Positions 7,288 through 16,568 of a stretch of DNA of 44,523 nt are shown here, piece after piece. The translations under genes and the position numbers were made by a program. The stretch is from an uncultured Flavobacteriales bacterium (GTDB lineage: Bacteria > Bacteroidota > Bacteroidia > Flavobacteriales_D > Crocinitomicaceae): positions 1-44,523 of the forward strand of contig CAJXRM010000013.1 of NCBI GenBank assembly GCA_913059205.1. Direction: 5' to 3'. Position 1 is the stretch's first letter. Each line of letters opens with the position of its first letter. The notes below the pieces were generated by a model. It saw only the letters and a program-made list of their open reading frames with translations, ran no database searches and was not told the DNA's origin.

Positions 7288-8157
7288 ATGAGACAGTTAA
7301 AAATTACTAAACAGGTTACAAATCGGGAGACGGCGTCTCTAGATAAGTATTTACAGGAAATCGGACGTGTTGATTTGATTTCGGCCGAGGAAGAAGTAGA
7401 ATTAGCTAGAAAAATTAGAAATGGTGATAGGCAAGCGTTAGACCGTTTGACTAGAGCAAATCTCCGTTTTGTAGTCTCGGTTTCAAAGCAATATCAAAAT
7501 CAAGGATTATCCTTGCCTGATTTAATCAACGAAGGTAATTTAGGATTAATCAAAGCGGCAGAACGTTTTGATGAAAGTCGTGGATTTAAGTTTATTTCTT
7601 ATGCTGTATGGTGGATACGACAATCTATTTTACAAGCTTTGGCTGAACAAGCACGAATTGTTCGATTGCCATTAAATAAAATCGGAACAATAAATAAAAT
7701 AAATCGAGCTTTTTCAGAGTTGGAGCAACAATTGGAAAGACCACCTTCTGCAGATGAACTTGCCGAATTTTTAGATGTTTCAGTGAATGAAGTTCGTACG
7801 TCTATTCAAAACAATAGTCGTCATGTATCAATGGACGCTCCGCTAGTGGACGGTGATGAATCTTCTTCAAGCATGTATGATTTATTACCAAATGATGGTT
7901 TGCCAGGTCCGGAAAGAGCACTTGTAATTGAATCGTTGCAGAAAGAAATAGATCGTTCCTTGTCAACTTTAACATCACGTGAAGGAGATGTTGTTCGATT
8001 GTACTTCGGATTGAATGGAAGGGCAACTATGACATTGGAAGAAATTGGTGAACGATTTGACCTTACACGAGAAAGAGTTCGTCAGATAAAAGAAAAAGCA
8101 ATTCGTAGATTAAAACATACTTCCCGAAGCCGGATGCTAAAATCATACCTAGGTTAA
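7288..8157 (+). CDS. rpoD: Primary sigma factor RpoD/SigA, short Bacteroidota form
   Basis: The 289-residue protein is the housekeeping sigma factor in the short form typical of Bacteroidota, without region 1.1. Visible parts, in order: region 1.2 ([20 protein letters not shown]), region 2 with core-binding and -10 recognition helices ([20 protein letters not shown], then [20 protein letters not shown]), region 3, and region 4 helix-turn-helix ([20 protein letters not shown]). The TAnnTTTG-type boxes seen elsewhere in this window are its expected targets. The ATG at 7288 is supported by the conserved [22 protein letters not shown]-terminus. Its last bases overlap the convergent priA by 4 nt, with no terminator between. 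The 171-nt upstream gap carries palindrome copy 1, a candidate regulatory site. Confidence 0.97.
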   Translation: MRQLKITKQVTNRETASLDKYLQEIGRVDLISAEEEVELARKIRNGDRQALDRLTRANLRFVVSVSKQYQNQGLSLPDLINEGNLGLIKAAERFDESRGFKFISYAVWWIRQSILQALAEQARIVRLPLNKIGTINKINRAFSELEQQLERPPSADELAEFLDVSVNEVRTSIQNNSRHVSMDAPLVDGDESSSSMYDLLPNDGLPGPERALVIESLQKEIDRSLSTLTSREGDVVRLYFGLNGRATMTLEEIGERFDLTRERVRQIKEKAIRRLKHTSRSRMLKSYLG

Positions 8158-10637
8158 GCGGGATCAACGTCTATAATAATACGAATTGATTTGTTAATAG
8201 GAACGCTATAAAATTCATCAACTAATTGATGAATGCGTTCCTTTACTTTTTTGTCATTTGCATCTCGCTCTATTTTAAGCGTGATAGTCTTTAAAAACAA
8301 ATTCTGAATTCTTTTAACTACTGGAAATTCTGGGCCAAGAACTCGTTCTTTGAAAGTGTCTTTAAGTGCACTCGCCAAGTCATTTGCGCCTTTATTTAAA
8401 ACATTTTCATCGCGATGTTTTAATGTAATCTCAATTATTTTGTAAAACGGTGGGTAAAAATAGTTCGCGCGTTCGATTATTTCGCTTTCAAAAAAGCGCA
8501 CGAAATCATGTTCAATTACTTTTTGAATTACCCAATGCTCAGGGTCTCCAGTTTGAATAATAACCTTTCCTCTTTTTTCTCTTCTTCCCGATCTTCCAGC
8601 CACTTGCGTCATCAATTGAAAAGAACGCTCGAAAGCCCTAAAATCTGTTCTGTTTAATAACATGTCGGCATCCAAAACACCGACCAAATTGACATTGTCG
8701 AAATCAAGTCCTTTGGTAACCATTTGAGTTCCAATAAGAATGTCTATTTTTCGGTCGTCAAATTCATTAAGTAATGTGGAATATGCATTTTTTGATCTAG
8801 TTGTGTCTAAATCCAATCGTTTTATCACTTTTGACGGAAACATTAATGACAGCTCATCCTCAATTTTTTCGGTTCCAAATCCTAACATATTCAATCTATT
8901 ACTTCCACATGCAGAGCAACTGCCTACAGGAAGAATACTGTAACTGCAATAGTGACATTTTAAACTATTGGAGTGCTTATGATAAGTCAACGAGACATCG
9001 CAATTCTTGCACTTTGGTGTCCAATTGCAGATTTCGCACATCCACAATGGCGTATATCCTCTTCGGTTTTGAAATAAAATAACTTGTTCACCAAGATTTA
9101 AGGCTTCGCGTATATGGTCAATTAAAAAAGCTGTAAAATGCGATTGCATGCTTTTTTGACAGCGTTCTTTTCTCACATCAGCGCATAATATTTCAGGCAA
9201 TCGTACGCTCCCAAAACGTTCTTCAAGCGAAACCAAGGTGTATTTTCCGGTTTTCGCATTTTGAAAACTTTCTATTGAAGGTGTTGCAGAACCTAATAGT
9301 ACATTTGCTTTGTGCATTGATCCAAGTACAATTGCGCAATCACGGGCGTTGTAACGAGGTGACGGGTCGTATTGTTTGAAGCTAGATTCATGTTCTTCAT
9401 CGACAATTATTAAGCCTAAATCTCTAAATGGCAAGAAGATAGACGATCTCGCCCCTAGAACAATTCTATATTTATTTGGGTTGTTATTCAATACGTTGTT
9501 CCAAATTTCAACCCGTTCATTTTGATTGAATTTTGAATGATATACACCAATTTGTTCACCGAAATATGCCGATAATCGTTGGATTAACTGGGTTGTTAAA
9601 GCAATTTCAGGCAGTAGAAATAAAATTTGTTTTCCTAGATCTAAGTTTTCTTGAATTAACTGTACATAAATCTCAGTTTTTCCTGAGCCTGTTACACCGT
9701 GCAAAAGAGCTACTTTATTTTGATTGAATGAATCATTAATTTCATTTAGTGCAACATTCTGCGATTCGGATAATGGCTTAAATTGCTGGTCGTCATCCGT
9801 TAATGAATTCAATCGTGTTATTTCTCTTTTGTTTTGAAAAATAACTCCATTTTTTTCCAGTGAATTCAATGAGGATTGCGAAACTCCATTTTCAATAAGT
9901 TCTTTCCTAAGAACAGGTTGAAGAGATTCATTGGAATAATTTCCATGTTGAAGAATGGCTAGAAGTGCTTCTAGTTGTTTTTCCTTGCTTTTTTTTTGTT
10001 CGATTGATTGAATGTAATTATTAAGCCGTTCCTCGCTTAAAAATTCGCGTGTTAACTCAATAAAAACCGCAGTTTTGGGTGTAAACTTATCGTTTAATTC
10101 TTCTAAAGAAAGAACAGCTTTTTTGTCAATTAACTGTTTGATTATTGGCTGAATCGTTTTAATCCCCACCAATTCAGAAATTTCTTTTAAATCAAGAACT
10201 TCCCTTATTTCTAAAGCTAGAACAATCTCTTGTTCTCGGTCTGTTAAAAATTTTAAGTCAATGGAATAATCAGGATGCAATACTATTTTTGTTTCGCTGG
10301 CCAACTTAAAATTCGCAGGCAAAGAGGCATTCATCACATCACCAATAGGCGCCATGTAATAATTAGAAATCCATTTCCAAAAATTATATTGAATTGGGGT
10401 GATGATTGGCTGTTCATCTAGTAAATGTTCGATGTATTTTGTTTGGTACTGATCAGGTATTTTTTCGTGAATATCTGTTATGATACCAGTAATTAATTTG
10501 GATTTTCCAAAAGGAACAATTACACGTGCACCAGCAAAAACATGTTCGTTTAATTCAAAGGGCACACGGTACGTGAACTCTCGGTGAATTGGAACAGGTA
10601 GGATGACATCGACAAAAAGCGTTTTCCTTTCAGACAT
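8154..10637 (-). CDS. priA: Primosomal protein N' (replication restart helicase PriA)
   Basis: This 827-residue superfamily 2 helicase reloads the replisome at stalled forks. The N-terminal DNA-binding domain (about 1-110) begins [19 protein letters not shown]. The helicase core has Walker [12 protein letters not shown] near residue 320, the DEEH box ([20 protein letters not shown]), GSATPS, and later motifs including [11 protein letters not shown] and [12 protein letters not shown]. Between the two helicase lobes lie eight Cys in CxxC-type pairs ([24 protein letters not shown]) that bind two zinc ions. The length is at the long end of normal for Bacteroidota PriA. The ATG at 10637 is the only good start. 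The gene overlaps rpoD by 4 nt tail to tail. Confidence 0.97.
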   Translation of the reverse strand: MSERKTLFVDVILPVPIHREFTYRVPFELNEHVFAGARVIVPFGKSKLITGIITDIHEKIPDQYQTKYIEHLLDEQPIITPIQYNFWKWISNYYMAPIGDVMNASLPANFKLASETKIVLHPDYSIDLKFLTDREQEIVLALEIREVLDLKEISELVGIKTIQPIIKQLIDKKAVLSLEELNDKFTPKTAVFIELTREFLSEERLNNYIQSIEQKKSKEKQLEALLAILQHGNYSNESLQPVLRKELIENGVSQSSLNSLEKNGVIFQNKREITRLNSLTDDDQQFKPLSESQNVALNEINDSFNQNKVALLHGVTGSGKTEIYVQLIQENLDLGKQILFLLPEIALTTQLIQRLSAYFGEQIGVYHSKFNQNERVEIWNNVLNNNPNKYRIVLGARSSIFLPFRDLGLIIVDEEHESSFKQYDPSPRYNARDCAIVLGSMHKANVLLGSATPSIESFQNAKTGKYTLVSLEERFGSVRLPEILCADVRKERCQKSMQSHFTAFLIDHIREALNLGEQVILFQNRRGYTPLWMCEICNWTPKCKNCDVSLTYHKHSNSLKCHYCSYSILPVGSCSACGSNRLNMLGFGTEKIEDELSLMFPSKVIKRLDLDTTRSKNAYSTLLNEFDDRKIDILIGTQMVTKGLDFDNVNLVGVLDADMLLNRTDFRAFERSFQLMTQVAGRSGRREKRGKVIIQTGDPEHWVIQKVIEHDFVRFFESEIIERANYFYPPFYKIIEITLKHRDENVLNKGANDLASALKDTFKERVLGPEFPVVKRIQNLFLKTITLKIERDANDKKVKERIHQLVDEFYSVPINKSIRIIIDVDPA

Positions 10638-10677
10638 ACGCTAAAGTTAGCAACAAAAAGAAAAATAGAAACAATAA

Positions 10678-11787
10678 TCAAGGACAAAACCAAGGCTCTG
10701 CAGAGTCAGCGGTATGCTGGCTACAGAACAAGAAAGGACCTGTAACGCTTCCTTGACACAATTTTTCTGTACTGATTTTATCCAAGCAGCGAACAAAACC
10801 AGAGGCAGCTGGATCATAGAAAACCTTGTCTATGCGAACTGCATGACGCGCAGAAAATATTCCAACCACTGGATGACCTCCAGATGCTTCAAGGTTCGTG
10901 TAAACCGGTTTGCTTTGAGCGAGACCAGAAGTTGGTTTCGTAGATTGTATATATCTGTACAATACTTCAGATCCACCTGTAATTACAGTATTCATCGAAA
11001 TTAATTGTCTTTTCGTAATTGCAGAATTGTTGGTGCAATTTGCTTTCATCAATTCATAAAACGTATTTCCAGTAGCTGTAAATACTATCGATGAACTAGA
11101 TGATTCCGCATCGCCAAGATTCCATTTGAATTTTTTTGGAGTGGATGAAGCACCTTCAAATTCTTCAATATTGATTTCTATGGTTGTGTTTATTTGGCTT
11201 GCTTTATGGTTTCCAGTGCCTGAATTTGAAACAGCAATCGAAGTAGATTTGAATTGATTTTGATTGTCGACAAACTTGAAAGGTTGAGATTGCGCACTTA
11301 AAGTAGAGGAAAGTCCAGTTACCAATTCCGTTTCTCCAGTAACACTAAATAATCCGTTGTTGATATCAAGGTCTAATCTAAATGTGGAATTTTCGTCTAA
11401 AGGCGCGCCCGTTGTATTTGTAGACGTAATATGCGTATTATCGAAATAGTATAATTTCTGCTCCGGTGCATAAAAAATTCCATTTTGATCTTTATTCAAT
11501 ACAATTGTATCTCTTAAATTGAATTTTCTTCCAGTCGAAAGCTCAGTTACAGTCCCCGTTACTGAAGCAAAATAATTTGAATCTGGAATTTGCGCAATAT
11601 CATATGCATTACCAGGTCCGATGAAGGCACGTGTGATTTTTACATAATGCAATGAATCTGATTGGTCTAACAATCCGTAAACCACTGCAGTTTCAATGAA
11701 TTCACCGGTGATTTCGATATCATCTTTACATGACTGAAGTGATACCAAACCAATAATGGCAATTAAAGCGAGATGTATTTTTTTCAT
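10678..11787 (-). CDS. Surface-exposed lipoprotein, DUF4249-like architecture
   Basis: The 369-residue protein has a lipoprotein signal peptide with lipobox LQSC (Cys20). The Cys is followed by KDDIE, which fits the acidic lipoprotein-export signal that directs Bacteroidota lipoproteins to the cell surface. The mature part is beta-rich and Ser/Thr-rich. The N-terminal region (TAVVYGLLDQSDSLHYVKITRAFIG) resembles the start of DUF4249 lipoproteins (adhesin-like beta domain), but I am not certain of this. Three Cys near the C-terminus (VRCLDKI, EKLCQGS, LFCSQH) plus a final WFCP could form disulfides. The function is unknown. A TACTTTTG box 18 nt upstream of the ATG is a good promoter candidate. 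The gene is 40 nt from priA on the same strand. Confidence 0.65.
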   Translation of the reverse strand: MKKIHLALIAIIGLVSLQSCKDDIEITGEFIETAVVYGLLDQSDSLHYVKITRAFIGPGNAYDIAQIPDSNYFASVTGTVTELSTGRKFNLRDTIVLNKDQNGIFYAPEQKLYYFDNTHITSTNTTGAPLDENSTFRLDLDINNGLFSVTGETELVTGLSSTLSAQSQPFKFVDNQNQFKSTSIAVSNSGTGNHKASQINTTIEINIEEFEGASSTPKKFKWNLGDAESSSSSIVFTATGNTFYELMKANCTNNSAITKRQLISMNTVITGGSEVLYRYIQSTKPTSGLAQSKPVYTNLEASGGHPVVGIFSARHAVRIDKVFYDPAASGFVRCLDKISTEKLCQGSVTGPFLFCSQHTADSAEPWFCP

Positions 11788-11804
11788 TTTCTAAGAGTAT
11801 TCTT

Positions 11805-11812
11805 CAAAAGTA
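11805..11812 (-). promoter_or_regulatory. Candidate -7 box (TACTTTTG) for the surface lipoprotein gene
   Basis: The minus strand reads TACTTTTG, an exact TAnnTTTG match ending 18 nt before the ATG at 11787. A TTG lies upstream but at 25 nt spacing, slightly too far, so the -33 element is uncertain. Confidence 0.45.
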
Positions 11813-11873
11813 ATAAATTATGTCGTTATTCTATTGACAAATAAATCAACAGTCAATACATTTTAATAAATGG

Positions 11874-12941
11874 TTAATTTTTAACTTTATTCATCCCCAT
11901 TGCCTTAAGAATGAACGTAGGTAGATGTTTTCCAGGTTCTCTTTTTTGCAAATGGATGTACCATCCTAGTTTTTTCATAATTGGCACCTTGTGTGTTTCA
12001 ACAAATTCAATCCATGTTCCATCTGGGTCTTCAATGTAGGAGAATCGACCCCCAGCTTCTCCCATATCGAACGTATTCGAGCTGTCTACAGTAAAAGGAA
12101 ATCCTTTTTCAGCACATTCTTTTTGTAAAGCATCCATTCCTTGAATATCGAAACACAAGTGAATAAATCCCCAATCACCCCAAAATCTATTCTCAAAAAT
12201 TTTACGACAATCCGTTCTTTCCAACGATTGTACGAGTTCGATACGTGTGGGTCCAAGTAACTTAGCGAAAGGCCCTTTTCGTTCGTCCTTATGCGAAAGT
12301 AAAACACGTCGAACTTTTTTATCACCTTGTGGTAAGCCTTTTAAATCTTCGAAAACACCTGTTTCATCGTATTCGACTGTCTCGTATCCTAATATATCTT
12401 GGTAAAGGACCAATGAGTTTTCGATGTTGCTCACACCAATCATCGTTCCTGCTACAGCGCCACAGAAAGAAGGGTGTTTAGTATCTTTAAACCAACCTTT
12501 CCCTTCAACTATATTAAAAATATTTCCATTTGGGTCTTCAACGAAGAACGTATATTCACCTGATGGTGTTTTGGATAGCTCTCCGATGATTTTTGCTCCG
12601 TTTTCTTTAAAGAAATTGTATGTTTTCTGAACATTTCTTGATTTTATGCGACAAGAATACAAACCGTAATCTCCTAGTTGGATATCGAATTCAGCTTTTT
12701 CAGTATTCCGAGAAGTGTACTGCCAAATTTCAAACCCGCCACCACTTTCCATGCTTAGCGCAAGTGAAGCTGTTCTAGATTGAACTTTTCCTCCGGTGTA
12801 TCGCGTCATTAATGGAGCTTCGGCAGCATCCTCAAAAACACGAATATTTATTCCGAAAAATTTACGGTACCATTTCCAAATTTCTTGAACATCTGGGACA
12901 CCTATCCCCATTTGTTGAATTCCACAAATTATTTTTTCCAT
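11874..12941 (-). CDS. VOC (glyoxalase/dioxygenase) superfamily protein with two tandem domains
   Basis: The 355-residue protein holds two vicinal-oxygen-chelate modules, about 5-140 and 155-315. The first begins GIQQMGIGVPDVQEIWKWYR and ends TFFVEDPNGNIFNIVEGKGW. The second begins GTMIGVSNIENSLVLYQDILG and ends FSYIEDPDGTWIEFVETHKV. Candidate metal ligands in the second module are His (FIHLCFDI) and the Glu of IEFVE. Tandem VOC proteins include extradiol dioxygenases, 4-hydroxyphenylpyruvate dioxygenase and lactoylglutathione-lyase relatives; the substrate cannot be told here. The C-terminal tail (about 320-355) is Lys-rich. It follows the patatin gene on the same strand with a 33-nt gap, but has its own TATCTTTG box 16 nt upstream of the start. 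Confidence 0.8.
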   Translation of the reverse strand: MEKIICGIQQMGIGVPDVQEIWKWYRKFFGINIRVFEDAAEAPLMTRYTGGKVQSRTASLALSMESGGGFEIWQYTSRNTEKAEFDIQLGDYGLYSCRIKSRNVQKTYNFFKENGAKIIGELSKTPSGEYTFFVEDPNGNIFNIVEGKGWFKDTKHPSFCGAVAGTMIGVSNIENSLVLYQDILGYETVEYDETGVFEDLKGLPQGDKKVRRVLLSHKDERKGPFAKLLGPTRIELVQSLERTDCRKIFENRFWGDWGFIHLCFDIQGMDALQKECAEKGFPFTVDSSNTFDMGEAGGRFSYIEDPDGTWIEFVETHKVPIMKKLGWYIHLQKREPGKHLPTFILKAMGMNKVKN

Positions 12942-12957
12942 ATTCTAGTTATTGTGA

Positions 12958-12965
12958 CAAAGATA
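12958..12965 (-). promoter_or_regulatory. Candidate -7 box (TATCTTTG) for the VOC gene
   Basis: The minus strand reads TATCTTTG, identical to the -7 box of the LysM promoter, ending 16 nt before the ATG at 12941. It lies in the 33-nt gap after the patatin gene. No TTG is found 17-23 nt further upstream. Confidence 0.45.
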
Positions 12966-12974
12966 AATAAATCA

Positions 12975-15260
12975 TTATCGTATAGCGCGATCATTGAAGA
13001 GAACATAACCAAAACTAAACTGAAAAGCGATTGGTCGTGATTGTTCAGGGAAATAGTTTACAGTTACTCGAACGGGTCCGATAAAACTATGGTAAATTAA
13101 GGACGATGAGGCCATGTACGTCCCACCTTTAAACAATTTTGACAATTGAAGTGTTCCGTCGGTATTCTCGTTTACTTGAATAAATGGTTGATAAACAAAA
13201 GCGTCAATTCTAAAATCTAAATATTTTCGGATTGTAAATATGGAATTGAATCCGCCGGACACAAATTGGGGAGAACGGTACTCGGGAAGGAAATAAGTTC
13301 GAGCATCAATGACTAAAGACGATTCTGACATTGTTAGCAACGTAGCCGTGTAATTTGCGAATAACGGATGATTATTATAAACAGCTTGACCTTGGAAACC
13401 AAAATGAAAAATCTTATTGTCAACTAAAAAAGTTTGATAATCAAGGCTTAAATTCATCCACGAATGATTTTTTCTGACATCATACGGAATTGGCCCTGTG
13501 TTTCCCGATGTACTATGCTCTTTTCCAAAAATATACCTTGCACTAAATTTAACTAAATGGCCACTTGATGCGAATTGGATTCTGTTTAGTGTGTTTTGCA
13601 TGAAACTCCAGCGAAAGGATCCGCCATAAAAAAGAGTGATATCGGAAGTGTCGAGATTTGTAAAGTTTTCATCTTGATAATATTCATCCTTGAGTTCAAA
13701 CCATCTGGCATCAAAGCTGCTTTTGATGGTATTCCCCATAGGGTGATCTATTTGTACGCCGGTATACATTTCGTTTTGAACAAGAAATGAAGGTTTTACT
13801 TCTTCGAAAAATGTCGCAAAACTTTTGAAATAATCCCAACGATTAACTGTGAAATATGCGCTCACTGAAACTGGCCGGACAGATGGTACTTCGATTGTGA
13901 ATTTTGCCTTTCCAGCACCATAAAATTTACCGAAATAACCGTCAATTTTTGTCCGAGTCATAATTTTTCCCGCCGTTGAGTAGGATAAACCGAAATATCC
14001 AGTTGTTACAGGGCGAGAAGAGAAGTGTCCTCCCAATTCAAATTTAAATTCTTTTGCTTTCCGAATTTGTAGGTTAAGATTATATGTACTATCCGATTTT
14101 AAATCAAGAGATGGGTATAAAAAGTCAATTTGAGGAACAGCATTAAGTCGGAAATATCGTTTTTCGAGCTGTTTTTCAGTAATGATTTCAGGTTTTTTGC
14201 GTTTCAATATTGATCGTCCTGAATAATCAATACCTTTTTTGTCTGAAAAAGTTTTAATAGATGAAATCTTAATTGAATATGTTCGTTCCTTAAATGCTAT
14301 TCGACGTGCAGTTAATTCTTCGATGCTACTTCTTCGATCAATATGTCGCTTTAGAGAATCAATTTTCAATAATGTTTCTCGATATCCATCTTCAATTGCA
14401 TCTTTTACATCTTTAAAATCAAACGTAGACACATTAGTTTTAGGTTCGATTAGTAGACCATCTTCACATGGAAGATTGTAATCCGAGTAGCTGACAAGCA
14501 TATTCGTCAATTGACTGATTATATCGTCTGGGTCAGGCAGTTCAGCATTGTAAGACACATTGCTTCCAATAATATAGTCTGGATTGAAGGCTTGGTAAAG
14601 TACGTCAGCCGGAAAGTTGTTATACAATCCTCCATCAAACAATAAAACACTATCTATTTTAATTGGTTTAAAATAAAAGGGGTAGGACATTGATGCTCGC
14701 ACAGCTTCATTTAAGTGGCCATCTTTTAGTATAACGCTCTTTTTATTAGCAATATCAGAGGCGACGCAGCGAAATGGGACAAATAGATTGTCAAAATCAT
14801 CGCCATTCGAAGCTGAAACAGTACCGAGTATTTTGAGCATTTGATAATCCAATAGAGTTGATGACGTGAAGTTTGTCGGTAGCAATTTCTTTATTTTGGT
14901 TCCAAGTCTGAAATTGAGACTGAATAAACTGGCATCAGAATCGGTTTCTCTAAAAATAAATCGTTGGTTTGGATTGACTTCACCATTCACCATTAATTGA
15001 AAATCGTCGCTAAGAACAAATTCTTCTATCTCCGAAGGGCTGTAACCTATAGAGTATAAACTGCCAATTAAGGCACCTGCAGATGTTCCTGTGATGAAGT
15101 CAATTGGAATATTATTTTCTTCCAATGCTTTTAGGACTCCAATATGTGCAAATCCTGTTGCTCCGCCACCACTTAAAACGAGTCCAATTCGCTGTTGGGA
15201 TTTTCCTATAAGCGGAAATGCCAAACAAAAAAGGAATAGATATAGATGGTTTGCCTTCAA
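12975..15260 (-). CDS. Patatin-like phospholipase with C-terminal Omp85-type beta-barrel (PlpD-like)
   Basis: A signal peptide (KANHLYLFLFCLAFPLIGKSQ) is followed by a patatin domain (about 24-230) with the oxyanion loop LSGGGATGFAHIG, nucleophile Ser in GTSAG (S60) and the catalytic Asp in DGGLYNNFP. A short POTRA-like region (ITEKQLEKRYFRLNAVPQID) leads into a roughly 370-residue beta-rich barrel ending FGYVLFNDRAIR. This matches the PlpD/RssA outer-membrane family (type Vd-like): a lipase tethered to its own barrel. There is no ATG near the N-terminus; both TTG 15260 and TTG 15278 are possible. I prefer 15260 because it gives a compact signal peptide and sits just after TAATTTTG (15283-15276, minus), a good -7 box. 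The gene diverges from the THUMP methyltransferase with overlapping regulatory DNA. Confidence 0.88.
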   Translation of the reverse strand: MKANHLYLFLFCLAFPLIGKSQQRIGLVLSGGGATGFAHIGVLKALEENNIPIDFITGTSAGALIGSLYSIGYSPSEIEEFVLSDDFQLMVNGEVNPNQRFIFRETDSDASLFSLNFRLGTKIKKLLPTNFTSSTLLDYQMLKILGTVSASNGDDFDNLFVPFRCVASDIANKKSVILKDGHLNEAVRASMSYPFYFKPIKIDSVLLFDGGLYNNFPADVLYQAFNPDYIIGSNVSYNAELPDPDDIISQLTNMLVSYSDYNLPCEDGLLIEPKTNVSTFDFKDVKDAIEDGYRETLLKIDSLKRHIDRRSSIEELTARRIAFKERTYSIKISSIKTFSDKKGIDYSGRSILKRKKPEIITEKQLEKRYFRLNAVPQIDFLYPSLDLKSDSTYNLNLQIRKAKEFKFELGGHFSSRPVTTGYFGLSYSTAGKIMTRTKIDGYFGKFYGAGKAKFTIEVPSVRPVSVSAYFTVNRWDYFKSFATFFEEVKPSFLVQNEMYTGVQIDHPMGNTIKSSFDARWFELKDEYYQDENFTNLDTSDITLFYGGSFRWSFMQNTLNRIQFASSGHLVKFSARYIFGKEHSTSGNTGPIPYDVRKNHSWMNLSLDYQTFLVDNKIFHFGFQGQAVYNNHPLFANYTATLLTMSESSLVIDARTYFLPEYRSPQFVSGGFNSIFTIRKYLDFRIDAFVYQPFIQVNENTDGTLQLSKLFKGGTYMASSSLIYHSFIGPVRVTVNYFPEQSRPIAFQFSFGYVLFNDRAIR

Positions 15261-15292
15261 ATTTGTTCTTTTGTACAAAATTAATAGATATT

Positions 15293-16489
15293 TTGAAAGA
15301 AGAAGCGAGTAGTAAATTACTAACCATAACGGTTAAAACGATATTTGGGTTGGAGGATGTTTTAGTTGAAGAGCTAAATGAGCTAGGGTATCCTAAAATT
15401 GATCGATTGAATCGTGCGGTTCAATTGAAAGGAACTTGGCGTGATGTGTATTACTTAAATCTGCATTTGCGTTGTGCGATTTCCATTTTAGTTGAAGTTA
15501 AAGTGTTTAAAATCAGAAATGAGGATGACTTATACAATCAATGTATGAAAATTGATTGGACCAAGTATTTTTCAATTGATAAAACATTTGCAATTAAAGG
15601 AGCTGTATTTTCTGAGATGTTTAATCATACCCAGTATCCATTTTTTGTGGTGAAAGATGCTATCGCGGACACCTTCCGAAATAAAATGAACGATCGTCCG
15701 GATGTAAATGTTAAGTCGCCACAGGTGATGTTTGATGTGTACATTAATAAAGACGTTGTCACAATTTCGTTAAACACAAGCGGGGCACCTTTGTTTCAAA
15801 GAGGTTACCGTGAAGAAATAGGGCTTGCGCCATTGAATGAGGTTGTCGCTGCTGGATTAATTCGTATGTCGGGTTGGGATCGCAAGTCGACGTTTGTTGA
15901 TCCATTTTGTGGTTCAGGAACTCTATTGATAGAAGCAGCGTTGTTAGCAGCAAATATTCCATCAATGATTGAGCGTCAGCATTATGCTTTTAAAAACTTT
16001 GAAGGGTTTGATGCTGATTTATGGGAATCGATTCGAGCTGAAGTAAACACTCGAGTTACTTCTTTGCCTTGCGAAATAATAGGTTCAGATATTAGTGATG
16101 AAATGGTGACAAAAACGAGAAGGAATTTACGTGGGTTATCAGTAGGTCGATTCGTAAAAACAGAAGTTAAACCTTTTGCGGATGTAAAAGAACTAAATGC
16201 GCCAGGTGTTATGATTTCAAATCCACCATACGGAGAGCGAATGGGGGAGGAGATTGATGAATTGTATGGTCAACTTGGCGATTGGATGAAGTCAGACATG
16301 AAAGGGTTTGATTGTTGGATATTGTCATCCAATATGGAAGCATTTAAATTTGTTGGATTGCGCCCGGAGCGTAAGGTGAAGATGTACAATGGAGATTTAG
16401 AATGTTCTTTCCGAAAGTATTCAATTTATGAAGGTTCAAAGAAAGGTAAGTATATGAATAATGGAAATTCAGAAAAGGAGCAAGACTAA
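15293..16489 (+). CDS. THUMP-domain class I SAM-dependent RNA methyltransferase (COG0116, RlmL N-terminal-like)
   Basis: A THUMP RNA-binding domain (about 20-140, beginning TVKTIFGLEDVLVEELNELG) precedes a Rossmann methyltransferase domain. The latter has motif I FVDPFCGSGTLLIEAALLA, motif II GSDISDEM and the catalytic NPPYGERMG of N2-guanine methyltransferases. It corresponds to the first half of E. coli RlmL (m2G2445 of 23S rRNA), as in other COG0116 members. The start is uncertain. TTG 15293 gives 398 residues and begins shortly before the conserved region. ATG 15218 would add 25 non-conserved residues and overlap the divergent patatin gene. The C-terminus ends in a charged tail (KGKYMNNGNSEKEQD). 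A strong hairpin terminator shared with gltA follows. Confidence 0.88.
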   Translation: MKEEASSKLLTITVKTIFGLEDVLVEELNELGYPKIDRLNRAVQLKGTWRDVYYLNLHLRCAISILVEVKVFKIRNEDDLYNQCMKIDWTKYFSIDKTFAIKGAVFSEMFNHTQYPFFVVKDAIADTFRNKMNDRPDVNVKSPQVMFDVYINKDVVTISLNTSGAPLFQRGYREEIGLAPLNEVVAAGLIRMSGWDRKSTFVDPFCGSGTLLIEAALLAANIPSMIERQHYAFKNFEGFDADLWESIRAEVNTRVTSLPCEIIGSDISDEMVTKTRRNLRGLSVGRFVKTEVKPFADVKELNAPGVMISNPPYGERMGEEIDELYGQLGDWMKSDMKGFDCWILSSNMEAFKFVGLRPERKVKMYNGDLECSFRKYSIYEGSKKGKYMNNGNSEKEQD

Positions 16490-16519
16490 ATATTACTAAA
16501 TATTATTTTCTTACACTAA

Positions 16520-16550
16520 AAAAGCCTGTTAGTAAAACTAACAGGCTTTT
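16520..16550. terminator. Bidirectional terminator between the RNA methyltransferase gene and gltA
   Basis: A perfect 14-bp inverted repeat (AAAAGCCTGTTAGT / ACTAACAGGCTTTT) with a 3-nt AAA loop is flanked by A-rich and T-rich tracts, so it works in both directions between these convergent genes. Confidence 0.92.
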
Positions 16551-16568
16551 GCTTTCTACAATGTAGAG

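Noticed and set aside
11975..11995. TTGGCAC sequence resembling the -24 half of a sigma-54 promoter
   Set aside because: Lies inside the VOC coding sequence and lacks TTGC at the -12 position.
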